Source of the DNA: Anoxybacteroides rupiense
Lineage (GTDB): Bacteria; Bacillota; Bacilli; Bacillales; Anoxybacillaceae
Direction of reading: 5' to 3'
Assembly (NCBI RefSeq): GCF_014196195.1
Contig: NZ_JACIDF010000001.1
Span: 620,001 to 684,000, forward strand
Length of the DNA stretch: 64,000 nucleotides
In this document: piece by piece, positions 9,395 through 18,206 of the stretch
How the letters are laid out: the number at the start of each line of letters is the position of its first letter
How positions within the stretch are numbered: the first letter of the stretch is position 1
Translations under genes and position numbers: made by a program
Notes under the pieces: generated by a model
What the model saw: the letters and a program-made list of their open reading frames with translations, nothing else
What the model was told of the DNA's origin: nothing
Database searches by the model: none

Positions 9395-10045
9395 CTAATA
9401 TAAAAAATCAAGCAATCGGCGGTCAGCTAGGTTGGTGTCGACAGGGCATGCTTCGGCATCACGTCCGTATTGCCAGGCCCATACATTCGCTTTACAATTT
9501 GGCGAAGCCGGAGAATATTTCGGAGCTTTTTGCTCGGATGTCGTTCCGGGTCTCGGTGCTGAACTCCAAATAACGGATTGAACAGCCACTTGGTTATTTT
9601 TTTGTACTGCTTCGCAATAAGCTGCAGAGAAATCCCCTTTGGATGGATCTGCATAAAATCCAGGACGATAGCCAGTAGGCTGAAGCGTTTCCACCCAAGC
9701 GCGAATCCATGCCTCATCAACAGCAAAAAAATCTTCAATATTGGCAAACAACATTTTATTTTTTGGAATCCCAAGCCGACGCGCATGAAATACTGCATTG
9801 CGTGCAACGACTTGTCCGTTGGCATATCCTGTTGCTTGGCGAAAAGCGTTGTAGATCGGCAATATTTTTATACCATAGCTATGTAGCCGAGCTATTTCTT
9901 GAGCTGTTAATCCATCAGAGACATTCGGCACCTCTACTAAGTAACGCCCCCAAAATTTTGGATAGCCAAGCTCATTTTTCACGCAATAAAACGATTGATC
10001 TGTCACTGTTGCCGCGGAATCAACTCCCCAAACCGTTCTCGCCAT
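9395..10045 (-). CDS. DUF1906 glycoside-hydrolase-like TIM-barrel protein
   Basis: About 216 residues starting MARTVWGVDSAATVTDQ. The opening GVDSA, the FYCVKNELGYPKFWGRYL segment, ARLHSYGIKILPIYNAF and IWSSAPRPG are typical of the DUF1906 (Rv2525c-like) family, a TIM barrel related to glycoside hydrolases and lysozyme-like enzymes. No signal peptide is seen, so the protein should stay in the cytosol or associate with the spore. The start is placed at ATG 10045, about 12 bases after GAAAGGA; an upstream ATG at 10057 touches that site. Activity is not shown for most members. Confidence 0.7.
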   Translation of the reverse strand: MARTVWGVDSAATVTDQSFYCVKNELGYPKFWGRYLVEVPNVSDGLTAQEIARLHSYGIKILPIYNAFRQATGYANGQVVARNAVFHARRLGIPKNKMLFANIEDFFAVDEAWIRAWVETLQPTGYRPGFYADPSKGDFSAAYCEAVQKNNQVAVQSVIWSSAPRPGTTSEQKAPKYSPASPNCKANVWAWQYGRDAEACPVDTNLADRRLLDFLY

Positions 10046-10309
10046 AATTTCTCTCATTCCTTTCTCTCTGCACTTTTTTCTATACGAAAAATGCAACGAT
10101 GGAACGAAGATCTGGAAAATCGACGCTCAAAGGTATATTTGCAGACTGGCATTGGTCACGCATTCGTATAGCAAAGGTCCAAATACTCCCGCTGTCAGAC
10201 CCATTCATGAATCTATGAAGCCATTCATCGTGTAGCTACCTGACCGCCGAAAAACATCATGAGCTCCGTATAGCTGCTTTATATTATCATATGACTGAGA
10301 CGGTTTGTC

Positions 10310-11560
10310 TTATTTCATTAAAGGCAATGTAATCTCTACGCGCGTTCCTTTTCCAGGATGGCTCATATAATGAACGGTTCCTCCCATTTCACGGATTAAG
10401 CGATTGGAAATCATGCTCCCTAACCCCGTTCCTTTTGACTTCGTTGTGTAATAGGGAAGACCAATCTTTTTTAACTCCTCCTCTGTCATTCCTTTTCCGT
10501 TATCTTCAATCACTACTTTGACAGTCTTTTGCTGCATAAGAGATTGTGTCGTAATAAAGACACTTCCGCTGCCATTATCAATTGCTTCAATCGCATTTTT
10601 GATAATATTTAAAAATGATTGCTTTAAATATTGCTCGTCTCCCCAGACGTAACATTTTTCAATATTCTCCCATTCGATAGACACATTGGCAAACGCTCCT
10701 AACGGGCGAAGCAAGTCCACACAGTCACGCAGCACTTCACTTAAATCAATCGGCTGCAAGCGAAAATCAGCCGGCTTTGCCAATTTTAAATAATCCGTAA
10801 TGATTTTATTTGCCCGATCTAGCTCCTCTAGAATAAGGGGAGCAAATTGCTCTAATTGTGAATTTCCAGCATCCTTTTGCAGCAATTGCACAAACCCGCG
10901 GACCGTCGTAATCGGATTGCGAATTTCATGAGCAAAGGATGCCGCCATTTCACTGACCATCGTCAGCTTATCCATATATACCATCTCATCAAATTGGCGA
11001 TTATACACAATTAAGCGTTCAATTAAAACAATAATCAACAGGTAAGTCGCCAAAAACATGGCAAAATACGTACTATAAAATTCCCAATTCAAAAATGAAA
11101 CCGTTTGAACAATGATCGTAAAATAAAAAAGAAAATACAGCATCACAATCATTAATGCATGCCATAATTTATTTTTTGCTTTCCAATAAAAAGGCCGAAA
11201 TAACCAAGCAGTGATAAACGAAAGAACGGAAACAAGCACTCCGATTCCGGCAAAAGAGCCGCCAATAATCAGACGCGTAATCACCACAATCAATGTGCAT
11301 ATGCCTCCGGCCGGCCAGCCAATATATAGCGTCACAATTAAAATGACGATCATCCGAAAATCAAAATGTGTCTCCCCTAGGGTCTCAATTGGATAAAACA
11401 TACACAGCATGGCAGCAAACGCAGCAAATAGCCCATAAATGGCTTGCTGCCGCATCGTTAAAGTCAGACGGTCCCGAAAAGGGAAAAATAAATTCGCATT
11501 AAATGTTAATGAGAGCAAAATCGTAATATTGACAATGAGAGGCTTAATCATGAAAATCAT
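10310..11560 (-). CDS. Membrane sensor histidine kinase, KinB-like with 5TM-LytS-type sensor
   Basis: 416 residues. Residues 1-185 hold five or six membrane segments of the 5TM-5TMR/LYT type with IGWPAGGICTLIVVITRLIIGG. HisKA follows (about 205-270) with the phospho-acceptor in FAHEIRNPITTVRGFVQLLQ, then an HATPase domain with NIIKNAIEAI, EDNGKGM and GTGLGS. The DHp sequence resembles sporulation kinases that feed phosphate to Spo0F, and no response regulator gene is adjacent, also as for those kinases. The signal sensed is unknown. Start ATG 11560 follows GGGGGAAA. Confidence 0.8.
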   Translation of the reverse strand: MIFMIKPLIVNITILLSLTFNANLFFPFRDRLTLTMRQQAIYGLFAAFAAMLCMFYPIETLGETHFDFRMIVILIVTLYIGWPAGGICTLIVVITRLIIGGSFAGIGVLVSVLSFITAWLFRPFYWKAKNKLWHALMIVMLYFLFYFTIIVQTVSFLNWEFYSTYFAMFLATYLLIIVLIERLIVYNRQFDEMVYMDKLTMVSEMAASFAHEIRNPITTVRGFVQLLQKDAGNSQLEQFAPLILEELDRANKIITDYLKLAKPADFRLQPIDLSEVLRDCVDLLRPLGAFANVSIEWENIEKCYVWGDEQYLKQSFLNIIKNAIEAIDNGSGSVFITTQSLMQQKTVKVVIEDNGKGMTEEELKKIGLPYYTTKSKGTGLGSMISNRLIREMGGTVHYMSHPGKGTRVEITLPLMK

Positions 11561-11642
11561 TCTTGATTTCCCCCGTTCATCGATACATCGCCCATCATTG
11601 TATCATACTCTTTTCATTTCTTGAATGAGTTTTACAAAAATA

Positions 11643-11682
11643 AAAACACGCTTGGCTAGGTAATCATAGCCAGCGTGTTTTT
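11643..11682. terminator. Terminator after the propeller gene
   Basis: Long near-perfect stem AAAACACGCTTGGCTA / TAGCCAGCGTGTTTT with one bulged base and T-rich flanks on both strands. It ends the minus-strand PLL-like gene. Confidence 0.8.
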
Positions 11683-11685
11683 TCG

Positions 11686-12912
11686 TCATCTTTTCCAACG
11701 GTGAAGCAATTCGTTACGCTCTCCACGCGCAAAAACATCGAGACGATTTCCTCCCCATGAAATAGCAGCGGGTTCAGATGTAATACGCCTTCCATCAAGA
11801 TGAAGAAATTCGCTCCAATGCGCGCCATCCCAATATTTATAAAGAAGTTCATGATTCCCACCGCGCGCAAAGATATCTAAGCGGTTTTTTCCTCTAGATG
11901 CCGCTGCTGGGCTCGAAGTAAGAATACCTTTCAGATCTTCCCAATGACTCCAGCGCACGCCGTCCCACCATTTATGCAAAAGTTGCCGCTCTGCTCCTCT
12001 CGCAAATACATCAATTCTTTGCTTTCCCCATGAAACAGCTCCGGGAGCGGATGTAATAATGCCGCCCAAGTTTTCCCATTCACTCCAACGCACACCGTCC
12101 CACCATTTATGATACAGATGACGATCCTCACCGCGCACAAACACATCCAGCCGATTGGCTTCCCATGATGCCACCGCAGGAGTTGAGCTTAACACTCCTC
12201 CTAAGTCTTCCCATTCACTCCAGCGTACACCGTCCCACCATTTATGCAAAAGCTGCCGTTCTGGCCCGCGACCAAATACATCAATGCGATTTTCCCCCCA
12301 TGAGACAGCAGCTGGAGAGGAAGTTAATGTACCGGAGAGATTTTCCCAATCGCTCCAACGCACACCGTCCCACCATTTATGGAGCAATTGATGCCTTTCA
12401 CCTCTTGCGAATACATCCAGCCGATCTCGTCCCCAAGACGCCACAGCCGGTCCTGATGTTAATGTTCCTCCTAAACTTTCCCACGCGCTCCAATCCTGTT
12501 CCGGCCTATATCCGATATTCTCTAGCACCAAACGAATGACGGATCTTACAATTTGCTCGATTTCATTTTCCGGAACGCGATACGCCTGCAACACAGTAAA
12601 CAACCAAGGGGAGTTTCTTCTAGTTAGCTGAAACAGCTGCTCAATCTTTTGATCCATTGTTCCTTCCACATGTTCCTTATGATCTAACGCTGTTTGGACA
12701 ATGACACGAAACATATAGCGTGATATATTGCGCGGAACATAATATTGTTGCAGCTTCGCATATAGTGGCTGCAGCTTCGGACGAATCATGCGCCATATAT
12801 TCTCCATTTCTTGGTTTCTTTCACTATTTTCCCTGTCATGATAATCGATTAACATTTCAGTAAATCCCGGTACATAGGCAGAAAACATGCCATACGGATC
12901 AAGACGGTCCAT
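11686..12912 (-). CDS. Protein with helical N-terminus and six-repeat PLL-like beta-propeller
   Basis: 408 residues. Residues 1-140 are predicted mainly helical, without a signal peptide (MDRLDPYGMFSAYVPGFTEM and later VLENIGYRPEQDW). Residues ~140-408 consist of six tandem copies of a 45-48 residue unit with the pattern W-x-x-L-x-G-x-x-T-S-x-P-A, SWG-x-x-R-[IL]-DVF-x-RG, L-x-HKWWDGVRW. This W-rich pattern is that of PLL-like carbohydrate-binding beta-propellers, seen in the Photorhabdus lectin PLL. The DNA repeats too, in units of about 135-144 bp. The last repeat lacks the closing DGVRW, which may be supplied by the strand that precedes repeat 1. Role unknown; a sugar-binding spore or cell-surface role is inference. 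Confidence 0.75.
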   Translation of the reverse strand: MDRLDPYGMFSAYVPGFTEMLIDYHDRENSERNQEMENIWRMIRPKLQPLYAKLQQYYVPRNISRYMFRVIVQTALDHKEHVEGTMDQKIEQLFQLTRRNSPWLFTVLQAYRVPENEIEQIVRSVIRLVLENIGYRPEQDWSAWESLGGTLTSGPAVASWGRDRLDVFARGERHQLLHKWWDGVRWSDWENLSGTLTSSPAAVSWGENRIDVFGRGPERQLLHKWWDGVRWSEWEDLGGVLSSTPAVASWEANRLDVFVRGEDRHLYHKWWDGVRWSEWENLGGIITSAPGAVSWGKQRIDVFARGAERQLLHKWWDGVRWSHWEDLKGILTSSPAAASRGKNRLDIFARGGNHELLYKYWDGAHWSEFLHLDGRRITSEPAAISWGGNRLDVFARGERNELLHRWKR

Positions 12913-13110
12913 CCTATCCCCTCCTCTTTGTCAAAGATCCCATCACTTTATCGTATGATGCTGTCCGATTATATAGTCCTTTTTTTGTTGCAAGTACAAA
13001 GACTTCGATTAATGTATATAGAATATGGTGGGTGGATAAACAAACATGATGCCACGTGCTATCATTTTGTTTTCATTAGTCATAGGAGCTACTCCTCTTC
13101 CAACGGAAAT

Positions 13111-13154
13111 AAAAAGAGGGTGCCCAAACTATTCGTTGGACACCCTCTCTTTTT
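13111..13154. terminator. Terminator after the LOG-like gene
   Basis: Stem AAAGAGGGTGCCCAAAC against GTTGGACACCCTCTTT with one mismatch, with A-run and T-run flanks; works in either direction. Confidence 0.8.
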
Positions 13155-13707
13155 AATCGCCAATTCTCCCTGTATTTCTTTCCCTATCAAGCGGCTCGGA
13201 AATGCGGTTAAAAGCCAGATCCACTGCAGCTTCTGCTGAACTGCAAAACGCAATCTCCACCGTGCGCCGCTCATCCAAATACCCTCCTTCATAGGCCACC
13301 TCTTTTATTTTTGTCGCCCATCCGCCTGTCGTTTCAATAATAACCACCGGTTTTTGATTCATATATGCCGCTGACAGCTCCCCAAGCGTCCCATTGCCGC
13401 CGCGGATCATAATAAGGGCATCCGATGAATGAACGAGCACCATGCTGCGAAAATCAAAATGAAGCCCTGTTGTAATCGGTACATCTAAATAATCATTAGC
13501 GACATCTGTGCGATCTCCGGCTAAAATGCCAATCACTAATCCCCCTGCCTGCTTTGCTCCTTTAGAAGCTGCTTCCATGACTCCGCTTCCTCCGCCGGTT
13601 AATAGGACCGCCTTTCTTTTCGCAATTTCTTCGCCTACCTGCTCCGCAATTTTTCGTACGCTGTCAGGAATATCCCCTGATTGTCCAATGACTGCAATTC
13701 GCTTCAT
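13153..13707 (-). CDS. TIGR00725/LOG-like Rossmann-fold nucleotide-binding protein
   Basis: 184 residues with the signature LLTGGGSGVMEAASKGAKQ and GGNGTLGELS (the PGGxGTxxE class), as in the LOG/DprA-related SLOG superfamily. Relatives include cytokinin-activating phosphoribohydrolases, but this shorter TIGR00725 branch has no established activity. The ATG at 13707 follows GGGAGAGAC. It sits 17 bases downstream of corA on the same strand and may be co-transcribed with it. Confidence 0.75.
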   Translation of the reverse strand: MKRIAVIGQSGDIPDSVRKIAEQVGEEIAKRKAVLLTGGGSGVMEAASKGAKQAGGLVIGILAGDRTDVANDYLDVPITTGLHFDFRSMVLVHSSDALIMIRGGNGTLGELSAAYMNQKPVVIIETTGGWATKIKEVAYEGGYLDERRTVEIAFCSSAEAAVDLAFNRISEPLDRERNTGRIGD

Positions 13708-13724
13708 TCGTTGTCTCTCCCGTT

Positions 13725-14690
13725 TTACCGATTTCCTTTATGAAAACGAAACCATCCTTTTTTCTTAAACAAGAAAAACATGGCTACCGCAATGAGTGCC
13801 ATTATTCCTAGCACAGCAAAATACCCGTATTTCCAATGCAATTCAGGCATATTGTCAAAATTCATCCCATACACACCGGCAATGAACGTCAACGGCATAA
13901 AAATCGTCGTAATCACCGTTAATGTCATCATAATTGTATTCATCCGATTGGAGTTCAATGACAAATAACTATCGCGAATATCAGAAGTAATATCGCGATT
14001 CGCCTCAATCATTTCCACCAATTTTAATAAATGATCATAAATATCATGAAAATAAATATGCTGTTCCTTCATTCGCTGTAGCCGATCAGAGTTAATAATC
14101 CGATAAAGCAAATCACGCATCGGGACAATGGTTCTTCTTAGTTTGGATAAATCACCGCGAATATCAAATACTTTTTCGAGGATTTCCTGAATGGTATGAT
14201 CGTTTGTATTTTCATCAAGATCATTTAACATATCTTCCATTCGATACATCGGCGGAAAATAATCGTCTACAAGCTTATCTAAAACATGATACATCACGTG
14301 AAATGGTCCTGCTTGAAAATGCTCTTCTGTTTGCAGCCTTTCCCATACTTGATTTATTCCCCATACGGATTGTTTATGAAACGAAACGAGAAAGTTTTGT
14401 CCGATAAATAAATCCACTTCTTCCGCTTCCAATGTTTCTTGATTAATAGAGTGCACAACCATAAACAAATACTGATCATAAAAATCCAGCTTCGGTCGTT
14501 GAATAAATTCCAAACAGTCCTCAATCGCTAATGGATGAAAATGAAAAAAATCGGCCAACAATTTTGCCTCTTCATCTGTCGGTTCGTGGAAATCGACCCA
14601 ATACCATGAAACGGAAGGTTTTTTTAAAAATGGCAGTGGTACATCATAGACTACTTCAAAGTCTTTAGTAATCGCACAAGTTCGGATCAT
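13725..14690 (-). CDS. corA: CorA-family magnesium/divalent cation transporter
   Basis: 321 residues. A long acidic cytosolic N-terminal domain is followed by two C-terminal membrane segments (about 262-282 and 292-312) separated by the signature GMN in GVYGMNFDNMPELHWKYG, the ion-selective loop of CorA channels. It should mediate Mg2+ uptake as a pentamer. A GTG at 14693 directly precedes the ATG at 14690; the latter is preferred after AAGGAAGGGGGAG. The charged KKKGWFRFHKGNR tail is usual. Confidence 0.9.
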   Translation of the reverse strand: MIRTCAITKDFEVVYDVPLPFLKKPSVSWYWVDFHEPTDEEAKLLADFFHFHPLAIEDCLEFIQRPKLDFYDQYLFMVVHSINQETLEAEEVDLFIGQNFLVSFHKQSVWGINQVWERLQTEEHFQAGPFHVMYHVLDKLVDDYFPPMYRMEDMLNDLDENTNDHTIQEILEKVFDIRGDLSKLRRTIVPMRDLLYRIINSDRLQRMKEQHIYFHDIYDHLLKLVEMIEANRDITSDIRDSYLSLNSNRMNTIMMTLTVITTIFMPLTFIAGVYGMNFDNMPELHWKYGYFAVLGIMALIAVAMFFLFKKKGWFRFHKGNR

Positions 14691-14983
14691 CACTCTCCCC
14701 CTTCCTTCGACGTCAATGTATCAAAACATAGGCATGTAGATGAACGAACGAAAAACCTTCACCTCTAGCTTCATTTTTTCACAGGCAGCAAACGCATCGT
14801 TCGCTAAAGACATATCTTAATTCTTGGCTTTTCTGCCATAGCCGGCAATCCTCTTGCTAACGACTAGCATGCTATATAGGCGATCAATGATTTTGGCACT
14901 GGATCTATCTGTGAAGGATCAAGATCCAACGAGAAGATCGAGCAGATGGCTCATGCAAAAGCCAAATGGCATGTTTTCGACGG

Positions 14984-15082
14984 TCGGAGACAAGCCGCGG
15001 ACTTGTCTCCGTCACGCCCCAGCTGCCAAGAACCGAACAACCGTCATACCTGCTCATCGAAATAGGAAATATTGGCACATCA
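14984..15082 (+). repeat. Dispersed hairpin repeat, copy A
   Basis: GGAGACAAGCCGCGGACTTG forms a hairpin with the bases that follow it (AGACAAG with CTTGTCT). It is followed by CCGTCACGCC, AGAACCGAACAACCG, TCATACCTGCTCATCGAAAT and AGGAAATATTGGCACATC. Copy D at 39396 has the same order of blocks, so these are copies of one decayed element. Confidence 0.6.
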
Positions 15083-15342
15083 AGCTGTATCCATATCATA
15101 CCACGAATTTATAGATGGAGCATTGATATCAGACGATTGTGGTTGTTCAATTGGTTCACTCCGCTCGAAAAAGTTTATCTCTCCCCAGCCATCAGCTTTT
15201 CAAAAATAATTTTATTCCATTCTCAAGCTGTATTTATCTATATAATACCCGAAAAATAGTCGCTTGTTTGTAAAAATTACTACCTTCGAATTTATCAAAA
15301 TTTTCTTTACTTTTTTATAAAAAAAGACGATAATATAAAAAA

Positions 15343-15359
15343 GGGAACATCTTGTTCCC
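15343..15359. promoter_or_regulatory. 17-bp palindrome in the leader of the IDEAL-domain gene
   Basis: GGGAACATCTTGTTCCC, a 7-3-7 perfect inverted repeat between a TAATAT box and the GGGGGAG ribosome-binding site. It could be an operator or a small leader hairpin; no known regulator is matched. Confidence 0.5.
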
Positions 15360-15377
15360 GAATAAGGGGGAGTTTCC

Positions 15378-15605
15378 ATGTACGAAAAACAATTTCCTCA
15401 CGAAGGGATTATGATGTTTGGGCAACCGGAAGAAAAAAACAGCTACGGACCGCTTGCTGAAATGATTCTGGAACAAGCTATTTTCCTTTATCAAAAAAAT
15501 AAATTAATGGAAAAGATTGATGAAGCGCTAGCTACCAAAGATCAAGCGCTGTTTTTAGAATTATCCACCCAATATAACGAATTGCTAAAAAAACACAGAG
15601 AATAG
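15378..15605 (+). CDS. IDEAL-domain small protein
   Basis: 75 residues. The C-terminal half, KLMEKIDEALATKDQALFLE, then LSTQYNELLK, is an IDEAL domain, named for that sequence and found in short Bacillales proteins. The N-terminus (MYEKQFPHEGIMMFGQPEEK) is polar and unannotated. IDEAL proteins are thought to act as adaptors in protein interactions; no activity is known here. ATG 15378 is seven bases after GGGGGAG. It has its own terminator at 15673. Confidence 0.75.
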   Translation: MYEKQFPHEGIMMFGQPEEKNSYGPLAEMILEQAIFLYQKNKLMEKIDEALATKDQALFLELSTQYNELLKKHRE

Positions 15606-15672
15606 GCAGGGAGATTTTTCGAAATGATGGAATGCGAAGCCTCACAGCACTATAATCATGAATCGTTTGATT

Positions 15673-15720
15673 AGGTGAGCCACTTCTTCGTCTTTATACG
15701 CAGAAGAAGGCTCACCTTTT
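15673..15720 (+). terminator. Terminator between the IDEAL gene and patA
   Basis: Long stem AGGTGAGCC-TTCTTC against GAAGAAGGCTCACCT ending in TTTT. Confidence 0.8.
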
Positions 15721-15773
15721 ATTGTACTTCCGTGATAAAATAAAACAAATGGAGTATGGAAGGAAGGAATACT

Positions 15774-16925
15774 ATGGAGCATCTCATTCATCCGCGTATT
15801 AAAAATATTGAAATCTCAGGAATCCGCAAATTTTTTAATATGGTTGCCGATCGTCCAAACCTCATTTCATTAACAATTGGCCAGCCGGATTTTCCGACTC
15901 CTGAACATGTGAAAGAAGCTGGGAAACAAGCCATTTCTGATAACTTCACAGTCTATACCCACAATGCAGGCTTGCTTGAAGTGCGTCAAGCGGCTTGCCG
16001 TTTTGTCAACGAAAAATATGGCTTGCACTATAATGAAAACGAAGTGATTGTGACGATTGGTGCAAGTCAGGCCATTGACATCGCTTTTCGCACCATTTTG
16101 GAGGAAGGAGTCGAGGTGATTTTACCAGGCCCTGTGTATCCCGGTTATGAGCCGATTATTCGCATGTGCGGAGCCAAACCTGTATATGTCGACACCCGCC
16201 ATAACCAATTTAGGCTTTCCGCCGACTTGATTAAACCGTACATAAATGAACGAACGCGCTGTATCGTTTTGCCGTATCCCTCCAACCCAACTGGTGTAAC
16301 GTTAGCGCAGCAGGATTTGCTAGAACTGGCTGAGCTGTTGAAGGATCACCCAATTTGGATCTTATCGGATGAAATTTATAGCGAGCTTGTTTATAGCGGC
16401 AAACATGCTTCAATTGCCAAATGGCTGCGCAATCAAACCATTGTGATTAACGGATTAAGCAAGTCACATTCAATGACGGGATGGCGAGTGGGGTTTGTCT
16501 TCGCCCCAGAGTTTTTAACAAAACATCTGATTAAAGTGCACCAATATAGCGTCTCATGCGCTTCTTCCATTTCGCAAAAAGCCGCTTTAGCCGCCTTGAC
16601 AGCGGGAAAAGAAGACGCCAACGACATGCGGAAGCTATACGAACAGCGAATGGAATATGCCTACAGCCGGCTTGTTGACATGGGCTTTCAAGTGGAAAAG
16701 CCAACAGGGGCGTTTTACTTATTTCCATCTATTGAACCATTTCATACTTCCTCTTTTGAATTCGCACTTGATTTAGTGGATAAAGCTGGCGTAGCCGTCG
16801 TTCCTGGAAGCGCCTTTTCAGCATATGGAGAAGGATATGTTCGGCTTTCGTATGCCTATTCATTAGAAACGCTAGCAGAGGGGCTGAATCGCATCGAACA
16901 GTACGTTCAAAAACATAAAAGGTGA
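15774..16925 (+). CDS. patA: Class I/II aminotransferase PatA (N-acetyl-diaminopimelate aminotransferase type)
   Basis: 383 residues. Fold-type I PLP enzyme with TIGQPDFPTP near the N-terminus, YPSNPTG, SDEIYSELVY and the PLP lysine in LSKSHSMTGWRVGF (about 229), then the substrate-carboxylate Arg in YVRLSYAYS. B. subtilis PatA, at the same position next to cheV, is assigned to the acetylated lysine/diaminopimelate pathway. The start is ATG 15774, seven bases after AAGGAAGG; the ATG at 15756 overlaps that site. It is transcribed alone, with a terminator directly after. Confidence 0.88.
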   Translation: MEHLIHPRIKNIEISGIRKFFNMVADRPNLISLTIGQPDFPTPEHVKEAGKQAISDNFTVYTHNAGLLEVRQAACRFVNEKYGLHYNENEVIVTIGASQAIDIAFRTILEEGVEVILPGPVYPGYEPIIRMCGAKPVYVDTRHNQFRLSADLIKPYINERTRCIVLPYPSNPTGVTLAQQDLLELAELLKDHPIWILSDEIYSELVYSGKHASIAKWLRNQTIVINGLSKSHSMTGWRVGFVFAPEFLTKHLIKVHQYSVSCASSISQKAALAALTAGKEDANDMRKLYEQRMEYAYSRLVDMGFQVEKPTGAFYLFPSIEPFHTSSFEFALDLVDKAGVAVVPGSAFSAYGEGYVRLSYAYSLETLAEGLNRIEQYVQKHKR

Positions 16926-16952
16926 GAGCTTGGGTAGCTTCTCACCTTTTTA
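16917..16952 (+). terminator. Terminator of patA
   Basis: AAAAGGTGAGA / TCTCACCTTTT stem overlapping the stop codon, then TTTTTAT. Confidence 0.85.
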
Positions 16953-17078
16953 TCAAGGAGGCAGCTGGTCATGCCATCGACTGGCCTCTGACAGTCGAAA
17001 ATTTGAAAACGTCTATAAGTTCCCTCTTCTTAGTTGGCGCAATAGAGAAGGTGCCATTTTCTTAGTGCTAGAGGGCGT

Positions 17079-17945
17079 TTATGAATGATCATAGTGCTTG
17101 TATAACGCATGTGTTCCGCTGTTCTCCTCACCGCTTGCCGCCAGTTCTTCATACATTTTTTTAGCTAAGCTCAGTCCGGGCAGCTGCAAATTCATTTTTT
17201 CTGCCTCTTCCAGCGCAATTTTCATATCTTTAATAAAATGCTTTACATAAAATCCTGGCGCAAAATCCCCCGCCAACATTCTTGGGGCTAATTGGCTCAG
17301 TGACCAGCTGCCGGCAGCTCCTTGTGAAATGCTTTCCAACACTTTATAAGGATCAAGACCTGAACGTTTCGCATAAATGAGCGCCTCACAAACACCGATC
17401 ATATTGGTAGCAATCGCAATTTGGTTACACATTTTCGCATGCTGGCCCGCTCCCGCTTTTCCTTGAAAAACAATATTTGTTCCTAGCGCTTCAAAAATTG
17501 GCTTGCACTCATGAAATGCCGCTTCATCGCCCCCAACCATAATCGCAAGCCGGCCTTCTCTGGCACCAACGTCTCCACCAGAAACAGGAGCATCTAGCGC
17601 AAATACCTTTCTCTTCTTCGCCTCATCATAAATTTTCTCGGCCAACGACGGAGGAGAGGTTGTCATATCAATTAAGTACGTGTTTTCCTTCACATTTTCA
17701 ATTAATCCGTTTTCGCCAAAATATACGGCTTCTACATCCTGTGGATAGCCCACCATCGTAATAACAACATCCGCCTCGCGGGCAAGCTCGCGAACCGTTT
17801 CCTTCCAGACCGCCCCTGCTCTTAATAGCTCCTCTGCTTTCTCCTTCGTGCGCGTGTGCACAAGCAAATCATATCCTGCTTGCAGCAAATTGCGCGCCAT
17901 GCTTTGTCCCATCACACCAAGACCAATAAAGCCGATTGTTTTCAT
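17079..17945 (-). CDS. ykwC: 3-hydroxyisobutyrate dehydrogenase family protein YkwC
   Basis: 288 residues, the same as B. subtilis YkwC. N-terminal Rossmann motif GFIGLGVMGQSMARNL (about 5-20), the family motif DAPVSGGDVGAREG (about 121-134), GAGQHAKMCNQ with the catalytic Lys (about 173), and a helical C-terminal domain (FYVKHFIKDM). It should oxidise a beta-hydroxyacid with NAD(P); the actual substrate is not known. Start chosen at ATG 17945, seven bases after TGGAGG; an ATG at 17951 is too close. It lies 45 bases after the TM2 gene, with a terminator between. Confidence 0.85.
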   Translation of the reverse strand: MKTIGFIGLGVMGQSMARNLLQAGYDLLVHTRTKEKAEELLRAGAVWKETVRELAREADVVITMVGYPQDVEAVYFGENGLIENVKENTYLIDMTTSPPSLAEKIYDEAKKRKVFALDAPVSGGDVGAREGRLAIMVGGDEAAFHECKPIFEALGTNIVFQGKAGAGQHAKMCNQIAIATNMIGVCEALIYAKRSGLDPYKVLESISQGAAGSWSLSQLAPRMLAGDFAPGFYVKHFIKDMKIALEEAEKMNLQLPGLSLAKKMYEELAASGEENSGTHALYKHYDHS

Positions 17946-17959
17946 ACTCATTCCTCCAC

Positions 17960-17990
17960 ATATAAAACACCTTGGCTTGCGGCCAAGGTG
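17960..17990 (-). terminator. Terminator of the TM2 gene
   Basis: Perfect stem CACCTTGGC / GCCAAGGTG followed on the minus strand by TTTTATA. Confidence 0.8.
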
Positions 17991-18206
17991 CTAATCTTCT
18001 AACACGACATTATATTTTCGATTGAACTCTTCATCGGATTTAACGAGATAAACGATTCCCTCAATAAAGCCGATGATGCTTGGAATTCCTGTCCACGAAA
18101 ATAATAAATAAAGAATGCCTTGGCCAAGCTTTCCCAAATAAAATTTATGAATGCCGAGACCACCTAACAAAATGGCTAAAAGACCTACAACCACCTTATT
18201 TTTCAC
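17991..18206 (-). CDS. TM2-domain small membrane protein
   Basis: 71 residues with two membrane segments: VVVGLLAILLGGLGIHKFYL and ILYLLFSWTGIPSIIGFIEG. The GGLGIHKFYLGK turn and the following WTGIP...EGI match the TM2 domain. Members are common small membrane proteins of unknown role. The start is GTG at 18206 after AAAGGAAGAGG; no ATG is available. It has its own terminator. Confidence 0.85.
   Translation of the reverse strand: MKNKVVVGLLAILLGGLGIHKFYLGKLGQGILYLLFSWTGIPSIIGFIEGIVYLVKSDEEFNRKYNVVLED

Larger units (their letters stand above)
14694..15377. other. Intergenic stretch with dispersed-repeat copy and promoter region
   Basis: About 680 bases without a convincing gene. It contains one copy of the degenerate dispersed repeat (14984-15082), an A/T-rich promoter-like stretch near 15300-15340 with TAATAT, and a palindrome at 15343-15359 before the IDEAL-domain gene. 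Confidence 0.5.

Noticed and set aside
12155-12539. Plus-strand ORFs over the propeller gene
   Set aside because: They are shadows created by the codon periodicity of the tandem repeats; no ribosome-binding site.
12965-13060. Another group I intron (ATATAGTCC motif)
   Set aside because: Only the S-like motif is present; no P, Q or R elements nearby.
15343-15359. LexA (SOS) box
   Set aside because: The GAAC and GTTC halves are five bases apart rather than four, and the flanking CG bases are missing.
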